A stretch of 14,794 nt of DNA from Candidatus Peregrinibacteria bacterium (GCA_030618315.1 JAUXDO010000020.1:1-14794); one strand, 5' to 3'; numbered from the stretch's first letter, positions 1 to 5,624 are shown. Numbers and translations are program-made. Notes: a model not told the origin generated them from the sequence alone.

Positions 1-133
1 GCTCAGCGGGTTCTTTGAATACCTTAGCCAAAAAGCTAAGCATCTTTTCTGTTGATTTAACAGATTGTGTTCCAAATTTAGCGAGTTCAGCTGACGCTTT
101 TGCCACCTCTTCTGTTTCTGACATAAAATTCAT
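1..133 (-). CDS. N-terminus of probable Abi-alpha (DUF4393) family protein, cut by window edge
   Basis: Reading the minus strand from an ATG at 133 gives an open frame of 44 codons that runs off the window. It starts MNFMSETEEVAKASAEL and continues with AKFGTQSVKSTEKMLSFLAK and VFKEPAE. A Met-Ser start at 124 is the alternative. The alternating Ala/Lys/Glu helix followed by FLAKVFKEP resembles the N-terminus of DUF4393/Abi-alpha proteins, which are linked to phage abortive infection; this assignment is from memory of the family and only the first part is visible. There is no Shine-Dalgarno sequence. A minus-strand TATAAT at 157-162 with a TTGTAG 17 bases upstream (180-185) would start transcription just before the ATG. 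It is divergent from the SLH gene at 448. Confidence 0.5.
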   Translation of the reverse strand, partial: MNFMSETEEVAKASAELAKFGTQSVKSTEKMLSFLAKVFKEPAE

Positions 134-156
134 ATTAAAAATTATTGTGGATGCTT

Positions 157-185
157 ATTATAAACTATTTTATTACTTCCTACAA
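157..185 (-). promoter_or_regulatory. Candidate promoter for the Abi-alpha-like gene
   Basis: On the minus strand, TTGTAG (180-185), a 17-base spacer and TATAAT (157-162) lie 24 bases before the ATG at 133. The same TTGTAG-N17-TATAAT arrangement recurs at 394-422 (plus) and 1812-1840 (minus). The -35 box sits in CCTACAACGT (179-188), the exact reverse complement of 391-400. Confidence 0.45.
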
Positions 186-193
186 CGTATTAA

Positions 194-209
194 TGTTTCG
201 CTAACGCGA
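194..209. repeat. Short perfect hairpin between divergent genes
   Basis: TTTCGC and GCGAAA form a six-base-pair stem with a TAAC loop. No T-tract follows, so it is not a typical terminator. It lies between the -35 box of the minus-strand promoter and the attC-like element. Confidence 0.4.
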
Positions 210-271
210 AATAGCTTAGGGTGTTACTGCATTTAAACTAAATGAGGACTGAGAGAAAACGTGTTGCTCAT

Positions 272-400
272 CCGCCAACAGCGGTATATACGGTTCGCTC
301 CCTATATAGAATGGAATATCGCTCACCCACATTTGCTACTGTTGAGCCTTTGGCATATTATAACAGCAACAAACGTCGCATATACCGCAAACGTTGTAGG
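272..400 (+). repeat. attC-like structured element, copy 1
   Basis: Nested inverted repeats: an outer CCAAC (275-279) faces GTTG (393-396), and an inner GCGGTATAT (281-289) pairs perfectly with ATATACCGC (380-388), with a short spacer between inner and outer boxes. It shares with copy 2 at 1834-1979, in the same order and at nearly the same spacing, TTGC near TGTT, ATATTATAACA (355-365 here) and CGCAAACGTT (386-395 here). A structured element of this size with paired outer and inner boxes is the layout of integron attC sites, but the core does not match the GTTRRRY consensus exactly. A MITE-like element is the alternative. The 60-codon open frame across it looks like a by-product. Confidence 0.38.
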
Positions 401-423
401 AAATACACAAACGCAATATAATA
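393..423 (+). repeat. Left arm of 31-bp inverted repeat bracketing the SLH gene
   Basis: Positions 393-423 are the reverse complement of 1811-1841 with 27 of 31 matches and no gaps, including a perfect 17-base block (407-423 against 1811-1827) and a perfect eight-base GTTGTAGG/CCTACAAC block at the outer end. The arms lie 25 bases before the start codon and 34 bases after the stop codon. Confidence 0.8.
394..422 (+). promoter_or_regulatory. Candidate promoter of the Cys-rich SLH gene
   Basis: TTGTAG (394-399), 17-base spacer, TATAAT (417-422); the start codon follows at 448, so the leader would be about 18 bases. The box lies in the left arm of the 31-bp inverted repeat whose other copy is downstream of the gene. 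Confidence 0.5.
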
Positions 424-447
424 GATATAAATATAACTTATAAAATC

Positions 448-1776
448 ATGAAAACTAAAATCATATTCATAATAGTTGGTATTCTTTTTACTTCAGTAAC
501 CGCTTTCGCCTTTAGCGACTTAACGAATAATCATACCTATAATGAAGCAATCAATTTTATTAAAGAAAACAATATTGTCCAGGGGTATCCTGACGGAACG
601 TTTAAACCGGACAATAAAATAAATCGTGCAGAACTATTGAAAATTATTATTGAAAGTAAATTTTCAGATGACGAAATTAATAATGCTTTAAATGAATATC
701 GTGCAAAAAATTATTGGTATATTGATTTACAGGATGTAGATATCGACTCTTGGTATGGTTCATATGTACGTATAGCAATACGAGAAGGTATTACAGAAGG
801 ATATCCAGACGGTACATTTAAACCATCTCAAAATGTAAATTTTGTTGAAGCACTTAAAATCGTATTAAAAACATACAATATTGCTTATACGGAAAATACG
901 ACCCCTTGGTATAAAGGGCTTGTAGAAAAAGGGGCTGAATTAAATTTAAATCCACTCGACATCACTAGGTTCGATCTAAACATTACACGTGCACAAATGG
1001 CAGACATGATCACTCGTATTGTTAAAATGAAGGAAGGTACTTTGGAAGATTACCTAGGAAGTGCAAGTGTAATAAAACAAGATTATGACTATATAAAAAA
1101 TGGCGAAAGCAATGTAACTGCATTTTTAAACAGAGGTGAAATAAGCAATGAAAATGATGAAAAACAATTAATTCCATACGATGAATTATCCACAAACTAT
1201 GAATCAATTAATTTAAGTGAGTTATTTGGTCAAGCTGATACTAATTGTTATGATCTTTTAACAAAATTGGATAATTGCGAACCATATAGTTGTTATACAC
1301 CACACATGCTTGATCCATCTTCAAGGGTCGAATATGACATTATTGGAAAAGAAGATGATAATTGTATTCTTTCAGTTAAAAATGATCCTATGCTACAAGA
1401 ATGTAGTCTTACTCCAGATGGATTAATGGAGTATACAAAGCAAAAAATGGCATTTTTTACAGGTCAGTCTATGTCGTACAAATCAGACTCCGAAGGAACC
1501 TCTATAACAATTAATGGAATTGTTGTAGAGAATATTGAGGAAAAAGAATGTGTGCAAAAATGGCTTGATCCTGAAATGCAAGCATTACAAGAAAAACAGG
1601 AAGAAACCTTGGCACAGTGTAAAGTATGTGAATTCTGTAATGACGGCAAGGAAAAGCTTGTAACAGGTTCTAACAATGGAGAAGTTAATTTTACATGTAT
1701 GGAATGTACTTTCGATAGTAATTGTATAGATGGATACGAATGCTCTGATGAGAATAAATGTATTAAAATTGAATAA
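448..1776 (+). CDS. Secreted SLH-domain protein with cysteine-rich C-terminus
   Basis: The 442-residue product begins with a signal peptide (basic MKTK, hydrophobic core, likely cleavage after Ala-Phe-Ala at 19-21). Two clear S-layer homology repeats follow at about 22-67 and 91-140, each with a GYPDGTFKP motif and a following E-A/L-LKI helix, and a weaker third at about 151-192 with ITRAQMADMITRIV. SLH triplets bind pyruvylated secondary wall polymer, so the protein probably sits on the cell surface. From residue 267 the sequence is unlike SLH proteins and has 14 cysteines, ending in a tightly spaced CxxCxxC, CxxC and DSNCIDGYECSDENKC block that suggests a small disulfide-bonded module. The middle and C-terminus are not recognised. 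It stands alone between two attC-like elements and a 31-bp inverted repeat and appears more AT-rich than the SLH gene at 5671, which suggests acquisition. Confidence 0.9.
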   Translation: MKTKIIFIIVGILFTSVTAFAFSDLTNNHTYNEAINFIKENNIVQGYPDGTFKPDNKINRAELLKIIIESKFSDDEINNALNEYRAKNYWYIDLQDVDIDSWYGSYVRIAIREGITEGYPDGTFKPSQNVNFVEALKIVLKTYNIAYTENTTPWYKGLVEKGAELNLNPLDITRFDLNITRAQMADMITRIVKMKEGTLEDYLGSASVIKQDYDYIKNGESNVTAFLNRGEISNENDEKQLIPYDELSTNYESINLSELFGQADTNCYDLLTKLDNCEPYSCYTPHMLDPSSRVEYDIIGKEDDNCILSVKNDPMLQECSLTPDGLMEYTKQKMAFFTGQSMSYKSDSEGTSITINGIVVENIEEKECVQKWLDPEMQALQEKQEETLAQCKVCEFCNDGKEKLVTGSNNGEVNFTCMECTFDSNCIDGYECSDENKCIKIE

Positions 1777-1810
1777 TTTTAAGTTTAGAATTAAACACAG
1801 AACAAAAGAC

Positions 1811-1841
1811 TATTATATTGCGTTTGTATACAACCTACAAC
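1811..1841 (-). repeat. Right arm of 31-bp inverted repeat, carrying an antisense promoter-like sequence
   Basis: Reverse complement of 393-423 (27/31). On the minus strand it reads TTGTAG, 17 bases, TATAAT (1840 down to 1812), so it could fire back into the SLH gene in antisense. In RNA, the two arms could pair the 5' and 3' ends of a message only if transcription begins upstream of the left arm. Confidence 0.75.
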
Positions 1842-1979
1842 AGCAACTATAAGGTAAAAAAATAGTGTCTATTTGATGATTAAATCAAGGTGTCACTATT
1901 TTTGTTACCCAAATTTTGCAATGTTCCACTTCGTGATATTATAACATTACAAATCTTCTTATAGTCGCAAACGTTAACC
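1834..1979 (+). repeat. attC-like structured element, copy 2, with central hairpin
   Basis: Outer CCTACAAC (1834-1841) faces CGTTAACC (1972-1979); inner ACTATAAG (1846-1853) pairs perfectly with CTTATAGT (1958-1965), with short spacers between the boxes on both sides. In the left half is a hairpin made from 1853-1867 and 1894-1909 (one bulge) with inner TTGAT/ATCAA. Shares ATATTATAACA (1936-1946) and CGCAAACGTT (1966-1975) with copy 1; the distance between these two blocks differs by one base between copies. Confidence 0.38.
1853..1909. terminator. Possible terminator-like hairpin after the SLH gene
   Basis: A 15-16-base stem runs from GGTAAAAAAATAGTG (1853-1867) to CACTATTTTTGTTACC (1894-1909), with a second inner stem. 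The AT-rich outer stem gives A- and T-runs on both sides, so it could stop transcription from either direction, but it is equally explained as the fold of the attC-like element. The rest of 1980-2093 holds nothing I recognise. Confidence 0.35.
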
Positions 1980-2093
1980 AACATACATTTTTTTGTTATT
2001 TAGATGTTTCCCGTTCCGATTTCTTAGAGAGATTATTATTTAGAGAATACACAAGGAAGTGCAAAACAATATATTACTTACTAATCAAAAAAA

Positions 2094-2122
2094 TTGACTA
2101 ATATTTTTACTGTTGCTATTCT
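2094..2122 (+). promoter_or_regulatory. Candidate promoter for the orphan gene at 2150
   Basis: TTGACT (2094-2099), 17-base spacer, TATTCT (2117-2122). Transcription would start near 2129, about 20 bases before the ATG. Confidence 0.45.
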
Positions 2123-2149
2123 GACTTCTTATTATTTAACTTGATAAAA

Positions 2150-2491
2150 ATGGCATTAACTCATTTCTACAAAATAGCATCACAATTTCCAGAGATACAT
2201 CAGCAAGCAATGACTGTATCAGAAGAGGATGCTAGAGTTATAAATGATCAAAAGGGTAAGATGTGGACAGGCACTGTAGACCCTAAAAACTCTCTCGGGT
2301 TTTCTATAGATCTGAATATAAAATTAAATGATGCCTTACTAAAAGCAGGATCAAAAAATCGATTCGATTTTGCTGGGATACTTCAGTCATTACCGTCATT
2401 GCTTGATGCAAATAAATACGGACCTGAACTTATTGTTGAGATAGGAGGATCACGAGAAAAACTGGAGGAAGTTCTTAATAGAAATGAATAG
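2150..2491 (+). CDS. Small hypothetical protein, unrecognised
   Basis: 113 residues from the ATG at 2150; an in-frame TTG at 2141 would add three residues. It begins MALTHFYKIASQFPEI and has no signal peptide, membrane segment or cysteines. The middle has DPKNSLGFSIDLNIKLNDAL, suggestive of alternating strand segments, then a helix-rich end (SLPSLLDANKYGPE, then SREKLEEVLNRNE). No family is recognised. A promoter-like sequence lies just upstream, there is no Shine-Dalgarno sequence, and the gene is isolated: the SLH cassette is upstream and yggS converges from downstream 43 bases away. The intact frame and nearby promoter favour a real gene, but the evidence is modest. Confidence 0.6.
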   Translation: MALTHFYKIASQFPEIHQQAMTVSEEDARVINDQKGKMWTGTVDPKNSLGFSIDLNIKLNDALLKAGSKNRFDFAGILQSLPSLLDANKYGPELIVEIGGSREKLEEVLNRNE

Positions 2492-2534
2492 AAACATTGT
2501 TGAGGCATCTAAACGACTAAGAACAAGTAGATAA

Positions 2535-3158
2535 TTAAACAAAAATCGCACTCCCTATCCTAATCATATTCGCCCCTTCCTCGAGGGATATTTTGTAGTC
2601 TCCGCTCATTCCCATCGATAAATATTGAGCGTCGGTTTTATCGAATAGTTTTTTCAACAATCGAAAACATTTTCGTACCTTTTTCTCGTCATTCGACATC
2701 ACTCCAATCGTCATCAATCCAATTACTTTAACATTTGACAGTTCCGATGCCTCATCAATCAAATCAAGTGCCTTACTGGGCGATATACCGCTCTTCTGAG
2801 GCTCGTTTGAGGTATTTACCTGAATCATTACCGGCATCGTTTTATCGAGCTTTATACACTCTTCACTGATCTTTTTCGCCAGCTTCAAACTATCCACACT
2901 TTGGATAACATCAAAATGCTTCACAACATCCTTAACCTTGTTGGTTTGCAAATGTCCAATAAAGTGTTTTGTAACGAATGGAGGCAGACTATCCATTTTT
3001 TCCCTGGCCTCCTGCCACTTGTTTTCCCCGATATTAGTAATTCCATTATTAATTACTAGCTTTATTTCATCAACTGTCCGATTTTTTGTTACGGCAACAA
3101 TGGTGACGGATTCATCCACTTCTGATTTTATTTTTTGAATATTTTCGTAAATGCTCAT
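2535..3158 (-). CDS. yggS: PLP-binding protein of the YggS/PLPBP (PROSC) family
   Basis: 207 residues from the ATG at 3158, which gives the usual family N-terminus; the frame stays open to 3194, but the extra residues are not family-like. Members bind pyridoxal 5'-phosphate on a lysine at the end of the first strand, matching Lys25 in VAVTKNRT. They have no known catalytic activity and help regulate vitamin B6 and amino/keto-acid balance in the cytoplasm. Other family marks: NIGENKWQEA near residues 45-55, FIGHLQTNKVK, the VNTSNEPQKSG segment, GLMTIG, and the phosphate-binding C-terminus LSMGMSGDY with MIRIGSAIF. Length is slightly under the usual 220-235, mainly from a short N-terminus. It is monocistronic here, convergent with the small gene ending at 2491. 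A similar plus-strand fragment lies just upstream of its start. Confidence 0.93.
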   Translation of the reverse strand: MSIYENIQKIKSEVDESVTIVAVTKNRTVDEIKLVINNGITNIGENKWQEAREKMDSLPPFVTKHFIGHLQTNKVKDVVKHFDVIQSVDSLKLAKKISEECIKLDKTMPVMIQVNTSNEPQKSGISPSKALDLIDEASELSNVKVIGLMTIGVMSNDEKKVRKCFRLLKKLFDKTDAQYLSMGMSGDYKISLEEGANMIRIGSAIFV

Positions 3159-3189
3159 GTAAGCAGTATAGCAGGGTAAGTCCGGATTC

Positions 3190-3328
3190 AACACTAATAG
3201 GGTTAAATGCAGATATGGGGAAGAATAAGTGGCAGGAAGCTAAGAATTTGGAAACGGTCAAACAATTGATTACTACTGATATATTTAATTTTTTGATGAT
3301 AATTGCTTTTAGTGAGATATTATGGTAG
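3190..3328 (+). pseudogene. Possible decayed yggS fragment
   Basis: On the plus strand, 3206-3244 reads N-A-D-M-G-K-N-K-W-Q-E-A-K, strongly like the NIGENKWQEAR signature of the adjacent yggS, which is on the opposite strand. The DNA is also similar, with AAGTGGCAGGA identical in both. The frame continues without further yggS similarity to a TAG at 3326-3328 and has no start codon that would give a yggS N-terminus. This could be the remnant of an inverted partial duplication or of a second, diverged yggS. The match is short, so chance is not excluded. Confidence 0.3.
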
Positions 3329-3336
3329 ATTCTCCT

Positions 3337-3345
3337 TGGTATAAT
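3337..3345 (+). promoter_or_regulatory. Extended -10 promoter immediately before the two-TM gene
   Basis: TGG followed by TATAAT (3340-3345) forms an extended -10 element. The ATG is at 3360, so the transcript would have a leader of only about 8 bases. No good -35 box is visible at the expected place. Confidence 0.45.
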
Positions 3346-3359
3346 ATAAAAATAAAAAC

Positions 3360-3641
3360 ATGAGAAAATTTTATCTAATCAGTGCCATAGTAATTGCGGT
3401 AGTTATTCTTGTCCTGTCTTTCGCGCAATTCGGCGCAACATGTACCTGGTATTTAATCGCACCAAATACTTCTGCATATCTGGTTTTACTTCAGGCAGCT
3501 GGATTAGGTGCAGCGATGGGTGGGCTACTTGTTATGTTCTGGAAGACTCCGGTAGAGACAGAAGATGATGACGATGTTGAGATGGAAGATCTTTCTGGAA
3601 GCAGTGACGAACAAAGTGTTGAAAATGACAAGGTTGAATAA
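3360..3641 (+). CDS. Small two-helix membrane protein with acidic tail
   Basis: 93 residues. Two hydrophobic helices lie at about residues 4-24 and 39-61, joined by a short loop containing one cysteine and a Trp-Tyr pair (TCTWYLIAPNTSAY). The second helix carries small-residue packing motifs (GLGAAMGG). The last 30 residues are strongly acidic, including four consecutive aspartates. Size and topology resemble LapA-like or other small envelope proteins, but I see no decisive motif, so no function is assigned. By the positive-inside rule the basic Met-Arg-Lys end and the post-helix Lys suggest both ends are cytoplasmic. It is a single-gene unit with its own promoter and a hairpin terminator about 90 bases downstream. 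Confidence 0.75.
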   Translation: MRKFYLISAIVIAVVILVLSFAQFGATCTWYLIAPNTSAYLVLLQAAGLGAAMGGLLVMFWKTPVETEDDDDVEMEDLSGSSDEQSVENDKVE

Positions 3642-3692
3642 ATTATTTGTTCAACAATAGAACACAAAACGTACCCATGAGTAAAAAATCAG

Positions 3693-3711
3693 TTCTATTT
3701 ATGAAATAGAA
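3693..3711. repeat. Small AT-rich hairpin
   Basis: TTCTATTT and AAATAGAA pair perfectly around an ATG loop in the 3' region of the two-TM gene. No T-run follows. Confidence 0.35.
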
Positions 3712-3732
3712 TAATTGTTTGTCAATTGTAAA

Positions 3733-3761
3733 TATTGGCTTTAGTAAGCCAATAAATTTTT
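3733..3761 (+). terminator. Rho-independent terminator after the two-TM gene
   Basis: TATTGGCTT (3733-3741), a four-base TAGT loop and AAGCCAATA (3746-3754) form a perfect nine-base-pair stem, followed by AA and five Ts (3757-3761). The remaining bases to 3950 hold only the possible promoter at 3789 and AT-rich sequence. Confidence 0.75.
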
Positions 3762-3788
3762 GAGTATGGAAAATTGAAATAAAAAGTC

Positions 3789-3817
3789 TTGCAAACCAAA
3801 ACCACTATCTGTATAAA
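3789..3817 (+). promoter_or_regulatory. Possible promoter upstream of the winged-helix gene
   Basis: TTGCAA (3789-3794), 17-base spacer, TATAAA (3812-3817). It would leave a leader of about 125 bases before the ATG at 3951. A TTGCAA-N17-TAAAGT arrangement also precedes rplS (4701-4729). Confidence 0.3.
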
Positions 3818-3950
3818 TATTTTGCACACGAGAGAACACATTGTGCCTTTAGACAAAAATTGAAAACGAAAACAATTATCAACAAAAATTAAATAAAAAG
3901 TATAGATAAAATTGTTTCGTCGTTTTGTTATTTAGTCATTTAAAAATTAT

Positions 3951-4523
3951 ATGTTAAAAGCATTATTCAGTTCCAACACTCGTATCAAATTACTCAATAC
4001 ATTTCTGCTCAATACTGAAGAGGAATTTTTTATTCGTGAGCTTACCCGTAAATTAGATGAGCAGATTAATTCGATTCGTCGTGAATTAGATAATCTAAAA
4101 AAGATTGGATTACTCAGAAGTAAAGTAAGGAATAGAAAGAAGTATTACTATGTAAACAAAGACTTCCTTATTTTTGATGAACTTAGAGATATCTTTATCA
4201 AAGCAAGTAGCAATGATGAACAAATGGCAAGAAAGATAGCAAAAATGGGAAATGTTGATTTTATGATGTTATCCGGACTTTTCATCGGAAAAGAATCGGC
4301 TGTTGATCTGCTTATTGTAGGAGACATAGATAAAGATAAGCTGAAAGGATATCTACATAAATCTTCGAAAGATAAAAAAGATATTAAGTTTACAATAATC
4401 ACCAAAAAAGACTTCTTATACCGCCTGGAGTGCAAAGATAAATTTGTTTATGACATGATTGGAAATAAGAAAAATGTGGTACTTGTTAACAAGCTGAAGA
4501 AAGAGCTTACAAAATTTATTTAA
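3951..4523 (+). CDS. Winged-helix transcriptional regulator with degenerate nucleotidyltransferase-like domain
   Basis: 190 residues. The first ~75 form an ArsR-like winged helix: LFSSNTRIKLLNTFLL, then a recognition region (FFIRELTRKLDEQINSIRRE, LDNLKKIGLL) and a basic wing with RNRKKYYYVN. A linker helix follows. From about residue 100 the sequence resembles a nucleotidyltransferase-fold (MNT/polymerase-beta-like) domain: MMLSGLFIG stands where active members have a Gly-Ser loop, and AVDLLIVGD retains the strand carrying one acidic residue, but the second acidic residue and the Gly-Ser pair are missing. It is therefore probably a DNA-binding repressor with a non-catalytic sensor or dimer domain. 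Targets are unknown. There is no Shine-Dalgarno sequence. It is transcribed alone, upstream of the heptamer repeats that precede rplS. Confidence 0.75.
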   Translation: MLKALFSSNTRIKLLNTFLLNTEEEFFIRELTRKLDEQINSIRRELDNLKKIGLLRSKVRNRKKYYYVNKDFLIFDELRDIFIKASSNDEQMARKIAKMGNVDFMMLSGLFIGKESAVDLLIVGDIDKDKLKGYLHKSSKDKKDIKFTIITKKDFLYRLECKDKFVYDMIGNKKNVVLVNKLKKELTKFI

Positions 4524-4536
4524 AGAAATTTTCCAA

Positions 4537-4691
4537 GATTTCTGATTTCTGAATTGAGATTTCAGAATCTCATTTCTGATTTTACATTTAGTATTCTTTA
4601 CTGTAAGCCAAAAAATCTCAAATAAAATATAAAATAACAAATCTCAATTCTTACTTCGAATCCGAAATCAGAAATCAGAAATCAGAAATGA
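4537..4691. repeat. Facing heptamer arrays between the regulator and rplS
   Basis: The left arm begins with two GATTTCT units (4537-4550), followed by variants GAATTGA and GATTTCA. The right arm has GAAATCA three times (4664-4684) and a variant GAAATGA (4685-4691). The arms are reverse complements: about 14 base pairs of the repeat plus a 10-base GAATTGAGAT/ATCTCAATTC block, with an unpaired stretch on the right. The result is a long imperfect hairpin with a strict 7-base period. Confidence 0.75.
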
Positions 4692-4708
4692 ATTTTTCAC
4701 TTGCAATC
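4691..4708 (+). repeat. Left arm of 18-bp perfect inverted repeat bracketing rplS
   Basis: AATTTTTCACTTGCAATC is the exact reverse complement of 5452-5469. The two arms lie about 90 bases before the rplS start and 10 bases after its stop. A small hairpin (CTTTAGT/ACTAAAG, 4708-4728) begins at its inner end. Confidence 0.8.
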
Positions 4709-4759
4709 TTTAGTAAAGATAACTAAAGTGTATTAGCATTTTTCATTTTGAATCCAAAA

Positions 4760-4794
4760 AATGTTAAATGATAAATTATAAATGTTAAATTAAT
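4760..4794 (+). repeat. Five tandem heptamers abutting the rplS start codon
   Basis: Five 7-base units, AATGTTA, AATGATA, AATTATA, AATGTTA and AATTAAT, run without gaps and end three bases before the ATG. They occupy the place where a ribosome-binding site would be, and none is present. Confidence 0.7.
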
Positions 4795-4797
4795 CAT

Positions 4798-5442
4798 ATG
4801 CATCCGCTAATTCAAGAAGAGCAAAAGAAGCAATTAAAAAAAGTACCTGAAATAAGAGCGGGATACACTGTTCGTGTAAGCCAAAGAATTAAGGAAGGAG
4901 AAAAGGAGAGAGTCCAAAATTTTGAAGGTTTGGTAATCAGAGTCGGACATGGAGAAGGGATTGAGGGGACCTTTACTGTGAGAAAAATTGTTGAGGGAAT
5001 CGGTGTTGAAAAGATCTTCCCATTACATTCCCCAAATGTTAAAAAAATCGTTGTAATTAAAAAAGCTAAAGTCCGTCGTTCAAAGCTTTATTACATGCGT
5101 GAGCGTTCTGGCAAGTCAGCACGTTTGACTGAAAGACACGTAACAGCTGAGGAAAGAGCAGTAGAAGATGCCAAGATGGAAGAAATGGTACAGGAGGCAG
5201 TTAAGGCTGAAGAGAAGCGTAAGAAAGAAGAAGAAGCCGCAAATCCACCTGCCGAAGGTAGTGAGCAGGCCGAATCTGCCGAAGGCAGTAAACCAGTTGC
5301 AGAAACAGAACCAGTTGCAGAAACAACTCCAGAAACTCCGGAAGAAGAGAAAGAGCCGGAGGCTGAGACAAAAGAAGTCGAATCAGAATTAGCTGAAGCT
5401 GAAAAAGCTGAACCAGAAGCTCCAAAGGAAGAAGCTGTTTAA
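4798..5442 (+). CDS. rplS: Ribosomal protein L19 with long acidic C-terminal extension
   Basis: 214 residues. The first ~113 are a standard bL19, a large-subunit protein at the interface with 30S: RAGYTVRVSQRIKEGEKERVQ with FEGLVIR, FTVRKI, GVEKIFPLHSP and KVRRSKLYYMRE, where a normal L19 ends within a few residues. The remaining ~100 residues are rich in Glu, Ala, Pro and Lys (repeated PVAET and EAE motifs), unlike typical L19, and are probably disordered. The start is the ATG directly after the heptamer array; there is no Shine-Dalgarno sequence. The usual neighbours (rpsP, rimM, trmD) are absent. The gene is bracketed by an 18-bp perfect inverted repeat that could join the mRNA ends. L10 here has a similar tail. 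Confidence 0.95.
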   Translation: MHPLIQEEQKKQLKKVPEIRAGYTVRVSQRIKEGEKERVQNFEGLVIRVGHGEGIEGTFTVRKIVEGIGVEKIFPLHSPNVKKIVVIKKAKVRRSKLYYMRERSGKSARLTERHVTAEERAVEDAKMEEMVQEAVKAEEKRKKEEEAANPPAEGSEQAESAEGSKPVAETEPVAETTPETPEEEKEPEAETKEVESELAEAEKAEPEAPKEEAV

Positions 5443-5451
5443 TTTTATTTT

Positions 5452-5469
5452 GATTGCAAGTGAAAAATT
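5452..5469 (-). repeat. Right arm of 18-bp perfect inverted repeat bracketing rplS
   Basis: GATTGCAAGTGAAAAATT, the exact reverse complement of 4691-4708, ten bases after the stop codon. In an rplS transcript that started upstream of 4691 it could pair with the 5' region. Confidence 0.8.
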
Positions 5470-5488
5470 TCAAATATACATCGTTTAC

Positions 5489-5517
5489 TTGACTTATTTT
5501 TGCAAATATCGTAAAAT
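5489..5517 (+). promoter_or_regulatory. Promoter of the SLH-csaB unit
   Basis: TTGACT (5489-5494), a 17-base spacer and TAAAAT (5512-5517). Transcription would start near 5524, just before the large leader hairpin. Confidence 0.65.
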
Positions 5518-5526
5518 AGCTCGCCT

Positions 5527-5624
5527 ATACTCCTCTGCTTAAATAATTCAGATAAATGTATAATGCTCCGAAGCTTTAATGTAGCTTTGTGAAGCCAAAA
5601 CATAATTATTTAGCTACGGAGTAT
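5527..5624 (+). promoter_or_regulatory. Large hairpin at the 5' end of the SLH-csaB leader
   Basis: ATACTCC (5527-5533) and AAATAATT (5541-5548) face AATTATTT (5604-5611) and GGAGTAT (5618-5624), with a further GCT/AGC match between them, so almost the whole ~21-base arms pair. A small inner hairpin (AAGCT/AGCTT) lies in the 55-base loop. It begins within a few bases of the predicted transcript start, which suggests an mRNA-stabilising or regulatory leader. The right arm contains GGAGTATAA, echoed by GGAGTATAA at 5646-5654 nearer the gene. It matches no riboswitch I know. Confidence 0.55.

Noticed and set aside
15..236. 73-codon plus-strand frame at the window start
   Set aside because: The minus strand gives a family-like N-terminus over the same bases, and the plus frame continues into promoter and hairpin sequence.
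261..443. 60-codon open frame before the SLH gene
   Set aside because: It covers the attC-like element and promoter, has no start signal and no protein-like composition.
4701..4729. rplS promoter (TTGCAA-N17-TAAAGT)
   Set aside because: Only weakly like consensus, and it overlaps the 18-bp repeat and small hairpin; kept as a note only.
5201..5473. Leucine-rich minus-strand frame under the rplS tail
   Set aside because: Antisense shadow of the Glu/Ala-rich extension; runs into the inverted repeat.
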